From assembly GCA_958420075.1 (NCBI GenBank), contig CATZIM010000152.1, positions 1 through 5,233 of the forward strand: 5,233 bases of DNA. Reading direction: 5' to 3'. Numbering within the stretch: the stretch's first letter is position 1; every line of letters begins with the position of its first letter. Both the position numbers and the translations under genes were made by a program. The notes below the pieces were generated by a model. That model made no database searches. It had not been told where the DNA came from and saw nothing but the letters and a program-made list of their open reading frames with translations. This document shows, piece after piece, positions 1 to 5,062 of this stretch. Source of the DNA: an uncultured Clostridia bacterium (GTDB taxonomy: Bacteria > Bacillota > Clostridia > Lachnospirales > Anaerotignaceae).

Positions 1-149
1 TTTGTTTTTAAACAGTATATAAGAGGTGGAAGAAGATGAGGGGATCAAAAGAAAAGATCAGATATTGCAGAATGTAAAGTGATGATGCGGAAAGTGTGGA
101 AAGATGGATTTTTGTTTTGCACGGTGTTTGAGAATATAGGGTAAATGAT
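1..149. other. Leader region before the TraX-family gene, no supported gene
   Basis: I find no convincing full gene here. A purine-rich site (AGAGGTGG, 22-29) stands 6 bases before an ATG at 36, but the reading frame has only 13 codons and ends at 77. Frame 1 from the window edge reads to a TGA at 37-39, overlapping that ATG as ATGA, so the edge might hold the last 12 codons of an upstream gene. The same frame then stays open from 40 to a TAA at 142. None of this is long enough to support a call. No clear promoter for the next gene was found; TTGCAC at 117-122 has no good partner at the right distance. Confidence 0.4.
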
Positions 150-977
150 ATGATGAAAGTAATTGACCAAAAACTGAAAAACGTACAATGTTTAACGGGA
201 AATCAATTGAAGCTCATTGCTTGTCTGTGTATGCTTGTTGACCATATCAGCAAAATTCCAATGATCACGTACATGGATAAACTGTTTTCTTTATCCCTTG
301 AGGGGATGATATCACAAGAGCAGTTTTTTGCACTTCAGGATTTCCAAAGACGCGTTCTGTTTGGTATCGGTACCATCGCTTTTCCTTTGTTTCGTTTTTT
401 ATTGGCGGAAGGATTTTTGTATACCAGTAACCGGAAGCGATATATGGGTTCTATGCTTGTTTTTGCGATTATTTCAGAAATCCCGTTTGACATTGGATTT
501 TTTCATGTATATTCCATGGAAGCAGGGACATTTCCCTTTTATTTTGCGTATCAGAATGTATTTTTTACATTATTTCTGGGTTTGGTATGTTTGACTGGTT
601 TAGAGGCTGTTTCAAAGAGAAATCGCAATTCGGACAGAAAAGAAAAAGCAAAGGGGCTTTTGCTGCAAATAGGAATCATTGCCATAGTGGCATCTGTGGC
701 AGAACTTTTGAAGTGCGATTATGGTGCACAAGGGATTGTATTCATATCCGGTTTCTATATTTTTCGGAAAAGCCATGTCTTGCAAGTAGTGATGTTCCTT
801 GTTTTGTATATGGCTACAACAGGAAATCAGCCGCCAATTTATACGATGATTGCCGCGTTCTTGTTATTGATTTATAATGGGAAGCGTGGGAAATGGAAGG
901 CGAAATATTTGTTTTACTGGTTTTATCCAATCCATATATTCGTTTTGTATGTTATCACCCAGTTATTTTTATCATGA
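150..977 (+). CDS. TraX family integral membrane protein
   Basis: A 275-residue multipass membrane protein. Family signs I recognise: LKLIACLCMLVDHI near the N-terminus (residues 20-33), GIGTIAFPLFRFLLAEGF (72-89), AIISEIPFDI (106-115), NVFFTLFLGL (136-145), and the closing segment KYLFYWFYPIHIFVLY (252-267). The known family member is F-plasmid TraX, which N-acetylates pilin; chromosomal homologues in Firmicutes have no settled role, so conjugation should not be assumed, and no other transfer genes are visible here. The charged stretch at 155-168 (KRNRNSDRKEKAK) is probably a cytoplasmic loop. Two ATGs lie side by side (150 and 153); a modest AGGG (138-141) is 8 bases before the first, so I prefer 150. 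The 49-residue gene that follows 19 bases later is probably co-transcribed. Confidence 0.88.
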   Translation: MMKVIDQKLKNVQCLTGNQLKLIACLCMLVDHISKIPMITYMDKLFSLSLEGMISQEQFFALQDFQRRVLFGIGTIAFPLFRFLLAEGFLYTSNRKRYMGSMLVFAIISEIPFDIGFFHVYSMEAGTFPFYFAYQNVFFTLFLGLVCLTGLEAVSKRNRNSDRKEKAKGLLLQIGIIAIVASVAELLKCDYGAQGIVFISGFYIFRKSHVLQVVMFLVLYMATTGNQPPIYTMIAAFLLLIYNGKRGKWKAKYLFYWFYPIHIFVLYVITQLFLS

Positions 978-996
978 ATGAAAAGAGGGGGATATT

Positions 997-1146
997 ATGA
1001 AAAATTGGCAAGTGCTCATTGGATTGATGGCTATTGCAATTGCTATCCTCATTAGCGGAATGCTTATTTCAAATGCGATTCAAGAGGCAAGCTCCAATAT
1101 TCTGCAGGGATTTACTGCTTTGGGTGAGCTCATTAGATCGTCATAA
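997..1146 (+). CDS. Small single-pass membrane protein, 49 residues, function unknown
   Basis: An ATG at 997 opens a 49-codon frame ending in TAA at 1144-1146. The ribosome binding site GAGGGGG (985-991) is 5 bases before the ATG, better than that of the gene upstream. The protein starts MKNWQVLIGLMAIAIAILIS, giving one hydrophobic segment at about residues 6-28, followed by a short amphipathic tail (QEASSNILQGFTALGELIRSS). The single lysine before the membrane segment could be a weak retained signal or an anchor. It starts 19 bases after the TraX-family stop and ends 19 bases before a strong hairpin, so the two genes form a natural two-gene unit. I do not recognise a family. The call rests on the RBS, the clean frame, the membrane segment and placement. 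Confidence 0.72.
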   Translation: MKNWQVLIGLMAIAIAILISGMLISNAIQEASSNILQGFTALGELIRSS

Positions 1147-1165
1147 ACCAATGATCGCCAACGGA

Positions 1166-1199
1166 AAAATGGCTGCTAAGATGTCTTAGCAGCCATTTT
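1166..1199. terminator. Bidirectional hairpin terminator between convergent genes
   Basis: A perfect 15-bp stem: AAAATGGCTGCTAAG (1166-1180), loop ATGT (1181-1184), CTTAGCAGCCATTTT (1185-1199). The A run on one arm and T run on the other give a short U tract in either direction. It lies 19 bases after the small membrane protein stop on the plus strand and 15 bases after the secreted protein stop on the minus strand, so one hairpin can end both transcripts. The U tracts are only about four bases long, so efficiency is uncertain. Confidence 0.85.
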
Positions 1200-1214
1200 A
1201 AGTGGAAATAATTT

Positions 1215-1652
1215 TCATTCTTCGATGCTTTGCGCAAAGAGTTTTACAGAGCTGCAGGAACCATCGTCGTTATAGATATAAATCTCATAGGTGCCTTTTG
1301 CGGTGTGACCGTAACCCTCGCCATGAAGTTGGGGATCGAAATGATCTATCATCAGGTTTTGTTTCGCTTCTAACCTTCCGCCGACTAATTTACAGCCGCA
1401 AGGATATTTCACCCGATAAATAAAACCATTGGAACCGGCATTTTCAATGTAAAATATCAGGTTTCCTGATTTGTGATAAAACTGATATCTGCCTTCGCCG
1501 ATAAAGTCTGTTTCCATGCTTATAGATACACCGCCTGCTTGGGGATCACCAAGATTTTTCAGAGAGGTTGTATCGCTGGATGCAAAAGCAGTAACGGAAG
1601 AATGTGCCAAGAGGAAACTCAAAAGACAAGAGATAAAAAGCTTTGATTTCAT
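1215..1652 (-). CDS. Small secreted protein of unknown function, under a BlaI/CopY-type operator
   Basis: A 145-residue protein with a classic signal peptide: MKSKLF, a hydrophobic core (about residues 6-18), and a likely signal peptidase I site after AFA (residue 24). The mature part (about 121 residues) is rich in short alternating stretches such as GNLIFYIENAG (63-73) and GTYEIYIYNDDG (120-131), suggesting a beta-sandwich. Mature cysteines are C85, C87 (PCGC) and C133, so a disulfide or metal site is possible. I do not recognise a family. The start is fixed by AAAGGTGG (plus 1660-1667), 7 bases before the ATG. The promoter at 1694-1722 gives a leader of about 35 bases and carries a TACAnnTGTA operator, so control by a BlaI/MecI/CopY family repressor is inferred. 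No such repressor lies in this window. The gene is single and converges on the TraX unit. Confidence 0.8.
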   Translation of the reverse strand: MKSKLFISCLLSFLLAHSSVTAFASSDTTSLKNLGDPQAGGVSISMETDFIGEGRYQFYHKSGNLIFYIENAGSNGFIYRVKYPCGCKLVGGRLEAKQNLMIDHFDPQLHGEGYGHTAKGTYEIYIYNDDGSCSSVKLFAQSIEE

Positions 1653-1693
1653 AAAAATACCACCTTTCTGTCATGGATGCCCTTTCTATGACG

Positions 1694-1722
1694 ATCATAC
1701 CATTTACTACATGTGTAGTCAA
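1694..1722 (-). promoter_or_regulatory. Sigma-A type promoter of the secreted protein gene
   Basis: Read on the minus strand: -35 TTGACT (1722-1717), a 17-base spacer, then -10 TATGAT (1699-1694). Five of six bases match consensus in each box and the spacing is ideal. The expected transcript start near 1687 leaves a leader of about 35 bases that contains the AAAGGTGG site. Confidence 0.82.
1706..1719. promoter_or_regulatory. Candidate BlaI/MecI/CopY-type operator
   Basis: On the minus strand this reads ACTACA-CA-TGTAGT, a 6-bp perfect inverted repeat with a 2-base centre that contains the TACAnnTGTA core. With flanks it is GACTACACATGTAGTA. This core is the known box of the BlaI/MecI (beta-lactam response) and CopY (copper response) winged-helix repressors. 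It fills most of the spacer between -35 and -10, overlapping the last bases of the -35 box, where bound repressor would block RNA polymerase. Which family member acts cannot be told from the site alone. Confidence 0.7.
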
Positions 1723-2072
1723 TATTTTGATGCTGTGGAAATGGGTATTTCTATAAGAAATGCAGATGGATTGGATGGACTTTTGCATGGGCAAAGGAAA
1801 ATTGTGCGAGAAAGGGATAGATGGAAAAAGGAATCAAGGGATGTTTGAAATTTGGCAAAAACATGTATACCAATTTCTAAAGGGAAAGCTATGGTGTGAA
1901 AGACCGCATATATGGCAGGCAAATAAAGAGGAAAGAGAATGAAGAACGCAGAAAAGGCAAAAGAGGGGATTGTGTCAAAGATATGGTTCATAAAGTAGAG
2001 GCGAAAAAGGCTGATATCTACAGGGTTGTATCAGGATTTATACAAAAATGAGAAAAAATTATAAAAAAACAC
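1723..2072. other. Stretch of about 350 bases with no supportable gene
   Basis: The plus strand is purine-rich and several frames are open for 60-90 codons, but none has a ribosome binding site or a protein-like composition. The best-looking start is an ATG at 1939 after AAAGAGGAAAGAG, but its frame has only 19 codons (to 1998). A weak inverted repeat TTGTAT/ATACAA (2026-2031 and 2040-2045, 8-base loop) precedes the tRNA promoter; it has only a short A run after it and is not a convincing terminator on the plus strand. Confidence 0.5.
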
Positions 2073-2101
2073 TTGCTTTTTTATTCCTTCTATGATATTA
2101 T
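2073..2101 (+). promoter_or_regulatory. Promoter of tRNA-Leu
   Basis: TTGCTT (2073-2078), a 17-base spacer, and TATTAT (2096-2101). A second -10-like hexamer TATGAT at 2091 is too close to the -35 box. The expected start near 2108 gives a short 5' leader before the mature tRNA at 2121. Confidence 0.75.
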
Positions 2102-2120
2102 TATCAAGCAGTTTCGATTC

Positions 2121-2204
2121 GCGGCTGTGGCGGAACTGGCAGACGCACCAGACTCAAAATCTGGCGGTAGTGATATCGTGTGGGTTCGAGTCCCACCAGC
2201 CGCA
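2121..2204 (+). tRNA. tRNA-Leu(CAA)
   Basis: A class II tRNA of 84 bases. The acceptor stem GCGGCTG (2121-2127) pairs with CAGCCGC (2197-2203), with A at 2204 as discriminator base. The anticodon stem CCAGA/TCTGG (2148-2152, 2160-2164) closes the 7-base loop CTCAAAA, giving anticodon CAA (2155-2157), which reads UUG. A long variable arm lies at about 2165-2179, and the T arm is GTGGG-TTCGAGT-CCCAC. The CCA end is not encoded (CTG follows), so it must be added by the CCA-adding enzyme. It is a single tRNA gene with its own promoter and terminator. Confidence 0.96.
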
Positions 2205-2207
2205 CTG

Positions 2208-2241
2208 AAGAAACCTTGAGAAATCAAGGTTTCTTTTTTTT
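2208..2241 (+). terminator. Rho-independent terminator of tRNA-Leu
   Basis: A 12-bp perfect stem AAGAAACCTTGA (2208-2219), GAAA tetraloop (2220-2223), TCAAGGTTTCTT (2224-2235), then a run of T to 2241. It starts 4 bases after the mature tRNA end. Confidence 0.93.
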
Positions 2242-2409
2242 CGTGTTGCATTACTTTTCAGCCATTGCGGGAGAGAGAGGGCTTTTGCGCGGAAACGGTG
2301 ACAGCCTTCCAATGGATAGGAGAAATATCTGATAGAGCGGCAAAAATCCGCCCATCTATTTTTCTGGAGCAGTGGCAGCAAATGAGAAAAATATAAGGTG
2401 AATGACATC
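2242..2409. other. Gap between the tRNA unit and the next terminator, no gene seen
   Basis: No frame on either strand looks coding. Weak pairings are present: GGCT/AGCC arms around 2280-2306 and GCGG/CCGC around 2337-2351. The next terminator has its longer T run on the plus strand, which leaves open a short plus-strand RNA ending there, but I see no good promoter for one. Confidence 0.4.
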
Positions 2410-2448
2410 AAAATCCCCCTTCCTTTATGAATGGAAGGGGGATTTTTT
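2410..2448. terminator. Strong hairpin terminator after the stalk-domain gene
   Basis: A 14-bp perfect stem AAAATCCCCCTTCC (2410-2423), 9-base loop TTTATGAAT, GGAAGGGGGATTTT (2433-2446). On the minus strand it follows the ancestral stop of the stalk-domain gene (2453-2455) by about 6 bases and ends in four U; on the plus strand the U tract is six long. It most likely ends the minus-strand transcript and may also block plus-strand reading from the tRNA side. Confidence 0.87.
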
Positions 2449-2452
2449 GGTT

Positions 2453-2562
2453 TTATGATTTATTTTTCAAATATTCGTCAGCAAGTTTTGAAGCCTCTTT
2501 CAGCGCTTTTTGCTGGCGTTCCTGCAACGGAATCGGCTTTCAACAGATTGTCATAATCAGGT
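2453..2562 (-). pseudogene. Out-of-frame remnant of the stalk-domain protein C-terminus
   Basis: Past the TGA at 2563-2565, the sequence keeps coding character but in other frames. Dropping one C from the C5 run just before the stop gives GKTP then EPDYDNLLK; dropping one A from the AAA at about 2538-2540 then gives KPIPLQERQQKALKEAS, followed by KLADEYLKNKS and TAA at 2453-2455. The rebuilt tail is 36 residues, charged and helix-prone, and ends right before the terminator, as a real gene end would. This makes an intact protein of 290 residues. The exact place of the second shift could be elsewhere between about 2520 and 2540. Both shifts fall in single-base runs, so either true recent mutations or sequencing errors are possible. 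Confidence 0.68.
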
Positions 2563-3327
2563 TCAGGGGGTTTTCCCGGCGGCAACATCATAAACGAGCA
2601 CCACATTTTCATTCCCCATCATATTCGCGTAATCAGGAGAAGCCCAATACTGTCCATTGACGTAAACGATATTTCCATTGGAAATGCCTCGCAGCATGGT
2701 TTCCGGTGAACCATTGATCTTGAACCAACCATCAGGAACCCCGGGAACCCCGTGGGCGGCGGCGTCCAAGTGGTCATAGGCATTTTGGTATGTTTTCAGT
2801 TCCACGGTTTGGCTGGCACTATTCCAACCTACATTATAATCCAGATTTTCACCGATGAAGCGGGAAGGGATCATGGTGCGGCCATCAATGGTCTGGGCAG
2901 GTACATCCAGTGTTTTGGGTGCGCCATTGACATATGCTGTTGTGCTGCCGATGGTCATTTGGATGGTTGTGCCGTCTTTGGTGGTTGTGGCGGTCTGTGT
3001 CGCCGGATTCCACTGCACGGTGGCGCCCATGGCTTCAAACATGGCACGCATGGGAACCAGAATCCTGCCGTTGACATTGACAGGTGCGGCATCGGTTTGC
3101 ACGGGAACACCGTCAATGGTCAGCTTCAAATCGCTTTTTTTGTTGTTCTGCACCGTTGGTGTTGGCGCTGTTTGGGTTTGCCCCTGACTTTCTCTGTATT
3201 CCTGATTGATCTGATTGATGTAATTCTGTGTCGCCAGCCCCACATCAGGTGTCATGACAGCAGCATACACATTTGTGGTGAATAAAGCAGAGATAGAAAC
3301 AGTTAATAGTGTTTTAGAGATTTTCAT
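2563..3327 (-). CDS. Secreted copper amine oxidase N-terminal (stalk) domain protein, 3' end frameshifted
   Basis: A 254-residue frame with a signal peptide (MKISKTLLTVSISALFTTN, likely cut after VYA, residue 22). A polar linker rich in Q, T and P follows (about 44-65). The copper amine oxidase N-terminal-like domain spans about 69-178, with its typical marks: IDGVPV, NGRILVPMRAMFEAMGATV (86-104), DGRTMIPSRFIGE (148-160) and VGWN near 166-169. This domain is common in Clostridia and Bacilli on secreted or wall-bound proteins; it is not an oxidase and has no catalytic copper site. A C-terminal part (about 183-254) with GWFKING and YVNGQYWASPDYA is unassigned. The start is set by AGGGGGG (3334-3340), 6 bases before the ATG. 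It follows the lipoprotein gene after 72 bases with no terminator between. The stop is premature: the last 36 residues lie out of frame downstream. Confidence 0.85.
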   Translation of the reverse strand: MKISKTLLTVSISALFTTNVYAAVMTPDVGLATQNYINQINQEYRESQGQTQTAPTPTVQNNKKSDLKLTIDGVPVQTDAAPVNVNGRILVPMRAMFEAMGATVQWNPATQTATTTKDGTTIQMTIGSTTAYVNGAPKTLDVPAQTIDGRTMIPSRFIGENLDYNVGWNSASQTVELKTYQNAYDHLDAAAHGVPGVPDGWFKINGSPETMLRGISNGNIVYVNGQYWASPDYANMMGNENVVLVYDVAAGKTP

Positions 3328-3370
3328 ACTATGCCCCCCTAGATTTTTTTGAGATACTTTTTGTTTTTAT

Positions 3371-3392
3371 TGGAATTCCATATCACGCAGCA
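3371..3392 (+). repeat. Inverted repeat copy 1, flanking the lipoprotein gene
   Basis: AATTCCATATCACGCAGCA at 3374-3392 matches, on the opposite strand, the sequence at 3998-4016 with 17 of 19 bases, 12 of them consecutive (AATTCCATATCA). This copy also holds a perfect 10-bp palindrome, TGGAATTCCA (3371-3380), that the other copy lacks. It lies in the gap between the lipoprotein and stalk-domain genes. Confidence 0.55.
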
Positions 3393-3399
3393 TTACTGT

Positions 3400-3978
3400 T
3401 TAAGAAAAAGCTTCATTTACGTTTTCCGCATAGCTGACCAGACCGCCTGTGATGGCATCGGCTAAGTCATTATCCGGCACGATGAGCCAATTGTTTTCGC
3501 CTTTGACCAGAGAAATATCCACTTCTTTGGTGTAAGTCGTGTCTTTGTTGTTGGCAATGGCGGAAATCATAGCTTCTGTGGACTTTTGTTCCAATTCTTC
3601 GTCAGACAATCCTGCAAAAGCAAGCGGAATCATTTCAGAGATCGCTTTACTCATGGCATTTGCCATATCCACGTTTGTGATGGATACTTTGACTGTTGCA
3701 GTGTCCCCTTCTTCTGTGGAAGAAAGGATTTCAAAAGTCAGGTTTTCCACAAAAGCTTTGCCGGTTTCTTCATTTTCCAAATCAGAAATGGCGTCGTCCG
3801 CGGTTTCCGTTGTTTCACTGGTATCATTGGTATATTTATCAATGGTTTCCAGATCGAGGCTTTGGAAGGCTGTCAGATAGTTGGTGACAGCGGTTTCCGG
3901 AGATTCCCCGCCGGAGCAGCCAACAAAGGCAAATACCATTGCCAAAGTTGTCAAGAAAGCAAGAAATTTTTTCAGCAT
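3400..3978 (-). CDS. Small lipoprotein, NTF2/DUF5105-like
   Basis: A 192-residue protein with a lipoprotein signal: MLKK, a hydrophobic core, and lipobox FVGC with the lipidated cysteine at residue 21. The mature part opens with SPETAVTNYLTAFQSLDLE (26-44), a helix pattern seen in small NTF2-like or DUF5105-type lipoproteins, has a strand-like centre (DTATVKVSITNVDM, 92-105) and ends with a strand around NNWLIVP (162-168). The fold assignment is from pattern only. The frame is open further up to an ATG at 4026, but AGGGGGG (3986-3992) stands 7 bases before the ATG at 3976-3978 and only 1 base from an alternative ATG at 3982-3984, so I choose the former; the upstream 16 residues (MCAIPYHAAAIQGG...) would bury the signal peptide. 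It lies 72 bases after the HTH regulator gene and upstream of the stalk-domain gene, same strand; both products act outside the membrane. Confidence 0.85.
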   Translation of the reverse strand: MLKKFLAFLTTLAMVFAFVGCSGGESPETAVTNYLTAFQSLDLETIDKYTNDTSETTETADDAISDLENEETGKAFVENLTFEILSSTEEGDTATVKVSITNVDMANAMSKAISEMIPLAFAGLSDEELEQKSTEAMISAIANNKDTTYTKEVDISLVKGENNWLIVPDNDLADAITGGLVSYAENVNEAFS

Positions 3979-3985
3979 ATACATT

Positions 3986-3992
3986 CCCCCCT
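3986..3992 (-). promoter_or_regulatory. Ribosome binding site that sets the lipoprotein start
   Basis: AGGGGGG on the minus strand, 7 bases before the ATG at 3978. It moves the start 16 codons downstream of the longest open frame and restores a normal lipoprotein signal peptide. Confidence 0.85.
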
Positions 3993-3997
3993 GAATG

Positions 3998-4018
3998 GCT
4001 GCCGCATGATATGGAATT
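3998..4018 (-). repeat. Inverted repeat copy 2, flanking the lipoprotein gene
   Basis: On the minus strand this reads GCAATTCCATATCATGCGGCA and matches the plus-strand sequence near 3372-3392. It lies just upstream of the lipoprotein ribosome binding site. The two copies bracket the lipoprotein gene in opposite orientation, about 610 bases apart. Confidence 0.55.
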
Positions 4019-4050
4019 GCACACAATGTGATGTTTGCAAAGAAAAATAT

Positions 4051-4929
4051 TCAGTTTTTATGGAAAGATTTATCCGCTTCTTCCGACAGCAGGGCGGAGG
4101 ATTCCGGGTCTTGGACAGGGTCTGTATATTTTGACAGTTCCGCCAGTTCCTGCAGCCTTTCGATGGCGACTTTTTTTCCTATATCATTTAATTTTCTATA
4201 CTGATCGAGTAATTCCTTCTCATTTTCTTTGATATTTGACACAACAGACAAAACGCTGGTGCGTTCCTCGGTCAAGGAGTAGCCCGGCAGACCCAGCAGA
4301 TAATCGGCTGAAGTGTTCAGCGCCGCGGCAATCAAGTTCAGATCCTGCTGAGAAGGGAACAGCGTTGATTTTTCAAAAGCATCGATGATGTCCGCGGGGA
4401 TCTCGGTTTTCGCCGCCAGTTCTTCCGCTGACAGGTGACAAAGTTCCCTTTGCATCTGGATGTTGCTGCCCACAAGCCGGATATAGAGATTTCCGTCGAA
4501 CAGATGGGTACCTGGAATGGGTTCCCCAAAAACTTCCGTGATCTTTGAAAGCATCCCTTCACTGAAAGGGTATTTCCCATTTTCATAAGCGTCGTAAACA
4601 TCAGCTGGGATATGCAGCTGAGAAGCCATTTCCTCTTTGGAAATGTTTTTTTGGATTCTGAAAACCTTGATCTTTTCTGGCGGAAGCAATTCCTGCGGGA
4701 TCAGATCCTGATCTTCCCAGCCCATGAGATAGGCGGGAGAAACATGACACAATGCCGCAATGGCTTCTATTTTGCTGGATGGGATATTGGTGATGATATC
4801 ATTTTCGTATTTGTATAACGTCTGCTTGGAAACATGGATGCAGTCGGCAAAATCGACCTGACTCATATGCATTTTCTGTGTTCTCAGTTCTTTGATTCGT
4901 TTTCCGATGGTTTGTTCTTTTTCTGGCAT
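4051..4929 (-). CDS. Transcriptional regulator with three tandem Cro/CI-type HTH domains
   Basis: A 292-residue protein. Domain 1 (about 8-71) is a clear XRE helix-turn-helix: SQVDFADCIHVSKQTLYKYE (23-42) and a closing LCHVSPAYLMGW. Domain 2 (about 86-135) repeats the plan more weakly: SKEEMASQLHIPADVYDAYE (97-116). Domain 3 (about 153-216) again: SAEELAAKTEIPADIIDAFE (167-186) and LNTSADYLLGLPGYS. A helical stretch at 234-267 (KENEKELLDQYRKLND, then GKKVAIERLQELAELSKY) resembles the C-terminal segment of many phage-type XRE repressors and may dimerise. There is no peptidase domain, so LexA/CI-like self-cleavage is not expected. The start is fixed by AAAGGAG (4938-4944), 8 bases before the ATG. 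Copies of TGGTAACTT on its own promoter suggest autoregulation. Most XRE repressors have one HTH; three in a row is unusual, and domains 2 and 3 may bind partners rather than DNA. Confidence 0.9.
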   Translation of the reverse strand: MPEKEQTIGKRIKELRTQKMHMSQVDFADCIHVSKQTLYKYENDIITNIPSSKIEAIAALCHVSPAYLMGWEDQDLIPQELLPPEKIKVFRIQKNISKEEMASQLHIPADVYDAYENGKYPFSEGMLSKITEVFGEPIPGTHLFDGNLYIRLVGSNIQMQRELCHLSAEELAAKTEIPADIIDAFEKSTLFPSQQDLNLIAAALNTSADYLLGLPGYSLTEERTSVLSVVSNIKENEKELLDQYRKLNDIGKKVAIERLQELAELSKYTDPVQDPESSALLSEEADKSFHKN

Positions 4930-4959
4930 ATGTCACACTCCTTTGTCAGTGGTAACTTC

Positions 4960-4988
4960 ATAATAACACAAAAATGTGCGTTAGGCAA
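4960..4988 (-). promoter_or_regulatory. Promoter of the three-HTH regulator gene
   Basis: On the minus strand: TTGCCT (4988-4983), a 17-base spacer, TATTAT (4965-4960). The expected start is near 4953, inside the TGGTAACTT copy at 4950-4958, leaving a leader of about 24 bases that contains AAAGGAG. Confidence 0.7.
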
Positions 4989-5021
4989 GAAAAAATATCT
5001 TGACAAGTTACCAAAATGTGC
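4971..5021 (+). repeat. Direct repeat AAAATGTGC in both promoter spacers
   Basis: AAAATGTGC occurs at 4971-4979 and 5013-5021, exactly 42 bases apart, close to four turns of the DNA helix. The first lies in the 17-base spacer of the minus-strand promoter and the second in the spacer of the plus-strand promoter. The repeat differs from TGGTAACTT and could be the site of a second regulator, for example the small HTH protein (inference). Confidence 0.55.
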
Positions 5022-5030
5022 TATTATAAT
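5000..5030 (+). promoter_or_regulatory. Promoter of the small plus-strand HTH gene
   Basis: A perfect -35 TTGACA (5000-5005). For -10 there are overlapping choices: TATTAT (5022-5027, 16-base spacer) or TATAAT (5025-5030, 19-base spacer). The start would fall at about 5034-5037, inside the third TGGTAACTT copy. Confidence 0.75.
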
Positions 5031-5053
5031 GGTAACTTCGTAAGATACGTCAA

Positions 5054-5062
5054 AGGGGGTGA
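5054..5062 (+). promoter_or_regulatory. Ribosome binding site that sets a TTG start
   Basis: AGGGGGTGA, an extended match (with a G-U wobble) to the 16S rRNA 3' end. The ATG that overlaps its end (5062) reads ATG GAT TGA and stops at once; the TTG at 5067, 7 bases after the G run, opens the HTH frame. Confidence 0.75.

Larger units (their letters stand above)
4950..5039. promoter_or_regulatory. Operator array: three copies of TGGTAACTT in the divergent control region
   Basis: TGGTAACTT occurs at 4950-4958 (plus), 5005-5013 (inverted) and 5030-5038 (plus); the first and third share a tenth base, C. The first covers the likely transcript start of the minus-strand regulator gene. The second abuts the -35 box and the third overlaps the -10 end and start site of the plus-strand promoter, forming a 9-bp inverted repeat with an 16-base centre. 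Placement on both promoters is what a shared repressor would need. The three-HTH regulator is the obvious candidate binder (inference). Confidence 0.75.

Noticed and set aside
36..77. A 13-codon frame with a good ribosome binding site at 22-29
   Set aside because: It is too short to support, and no attenuator hairpin follows that would make it a leader peptide.
40..144. Open frame 1 continuing 34 codons past the TGA at 37-39
   Set aside because: There is no start with a ribosome binding site and no recognisable protein content; a read-through or selenocysteine reading has no support.
1760..1942. A 60-codon plus-strand frame ending with an ATGA overlap onto a further 19-codon frame (1939-1998)
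   Set aside because: The first has no ribosome binding site and no recognisable content. The second has a fair site (AGAGGAAAG) but is only 19 codons, so chance is the simpler explanation.
1719..1991. A 90-codon hydrophobic minus-strand frame
   Set aside because: It has no ribosome binding site, overlaps the promoter of the secreted protein gene, and its hydrophobic look comes from reading the complement of a purine-rich strand.
2154..2411. An 85-codon minus-strand frame ending GWWDSNPHDITTARF
   Set aside because: This is the antisense reading of tRNA-Leu; WWDSNPH is a well known false protein motif from tRNA complements.
2752..3285. A 177-codon plus-strand frame opposite the stalk-domain gene
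   Set aside because: It is a shadow of a GC-richer coding strand; it lacks a ribosome binding site and has low-complexity G/C-rich composition.
3979..4026. Longer N-terminus for the lipoprotein starting at 4026
   Set aside because: It has no ribosome binding site, runs over the inverted repeat and the AGGGGGG site, and would put 16 residues before a complete lipoprotein signal.
3586..4134. A 182-codon plus-strand frame opposite the lipoprotein gene
   Set aside because: It crosses two real minus-strand gene ends, has no ribosome binding site and no family features.
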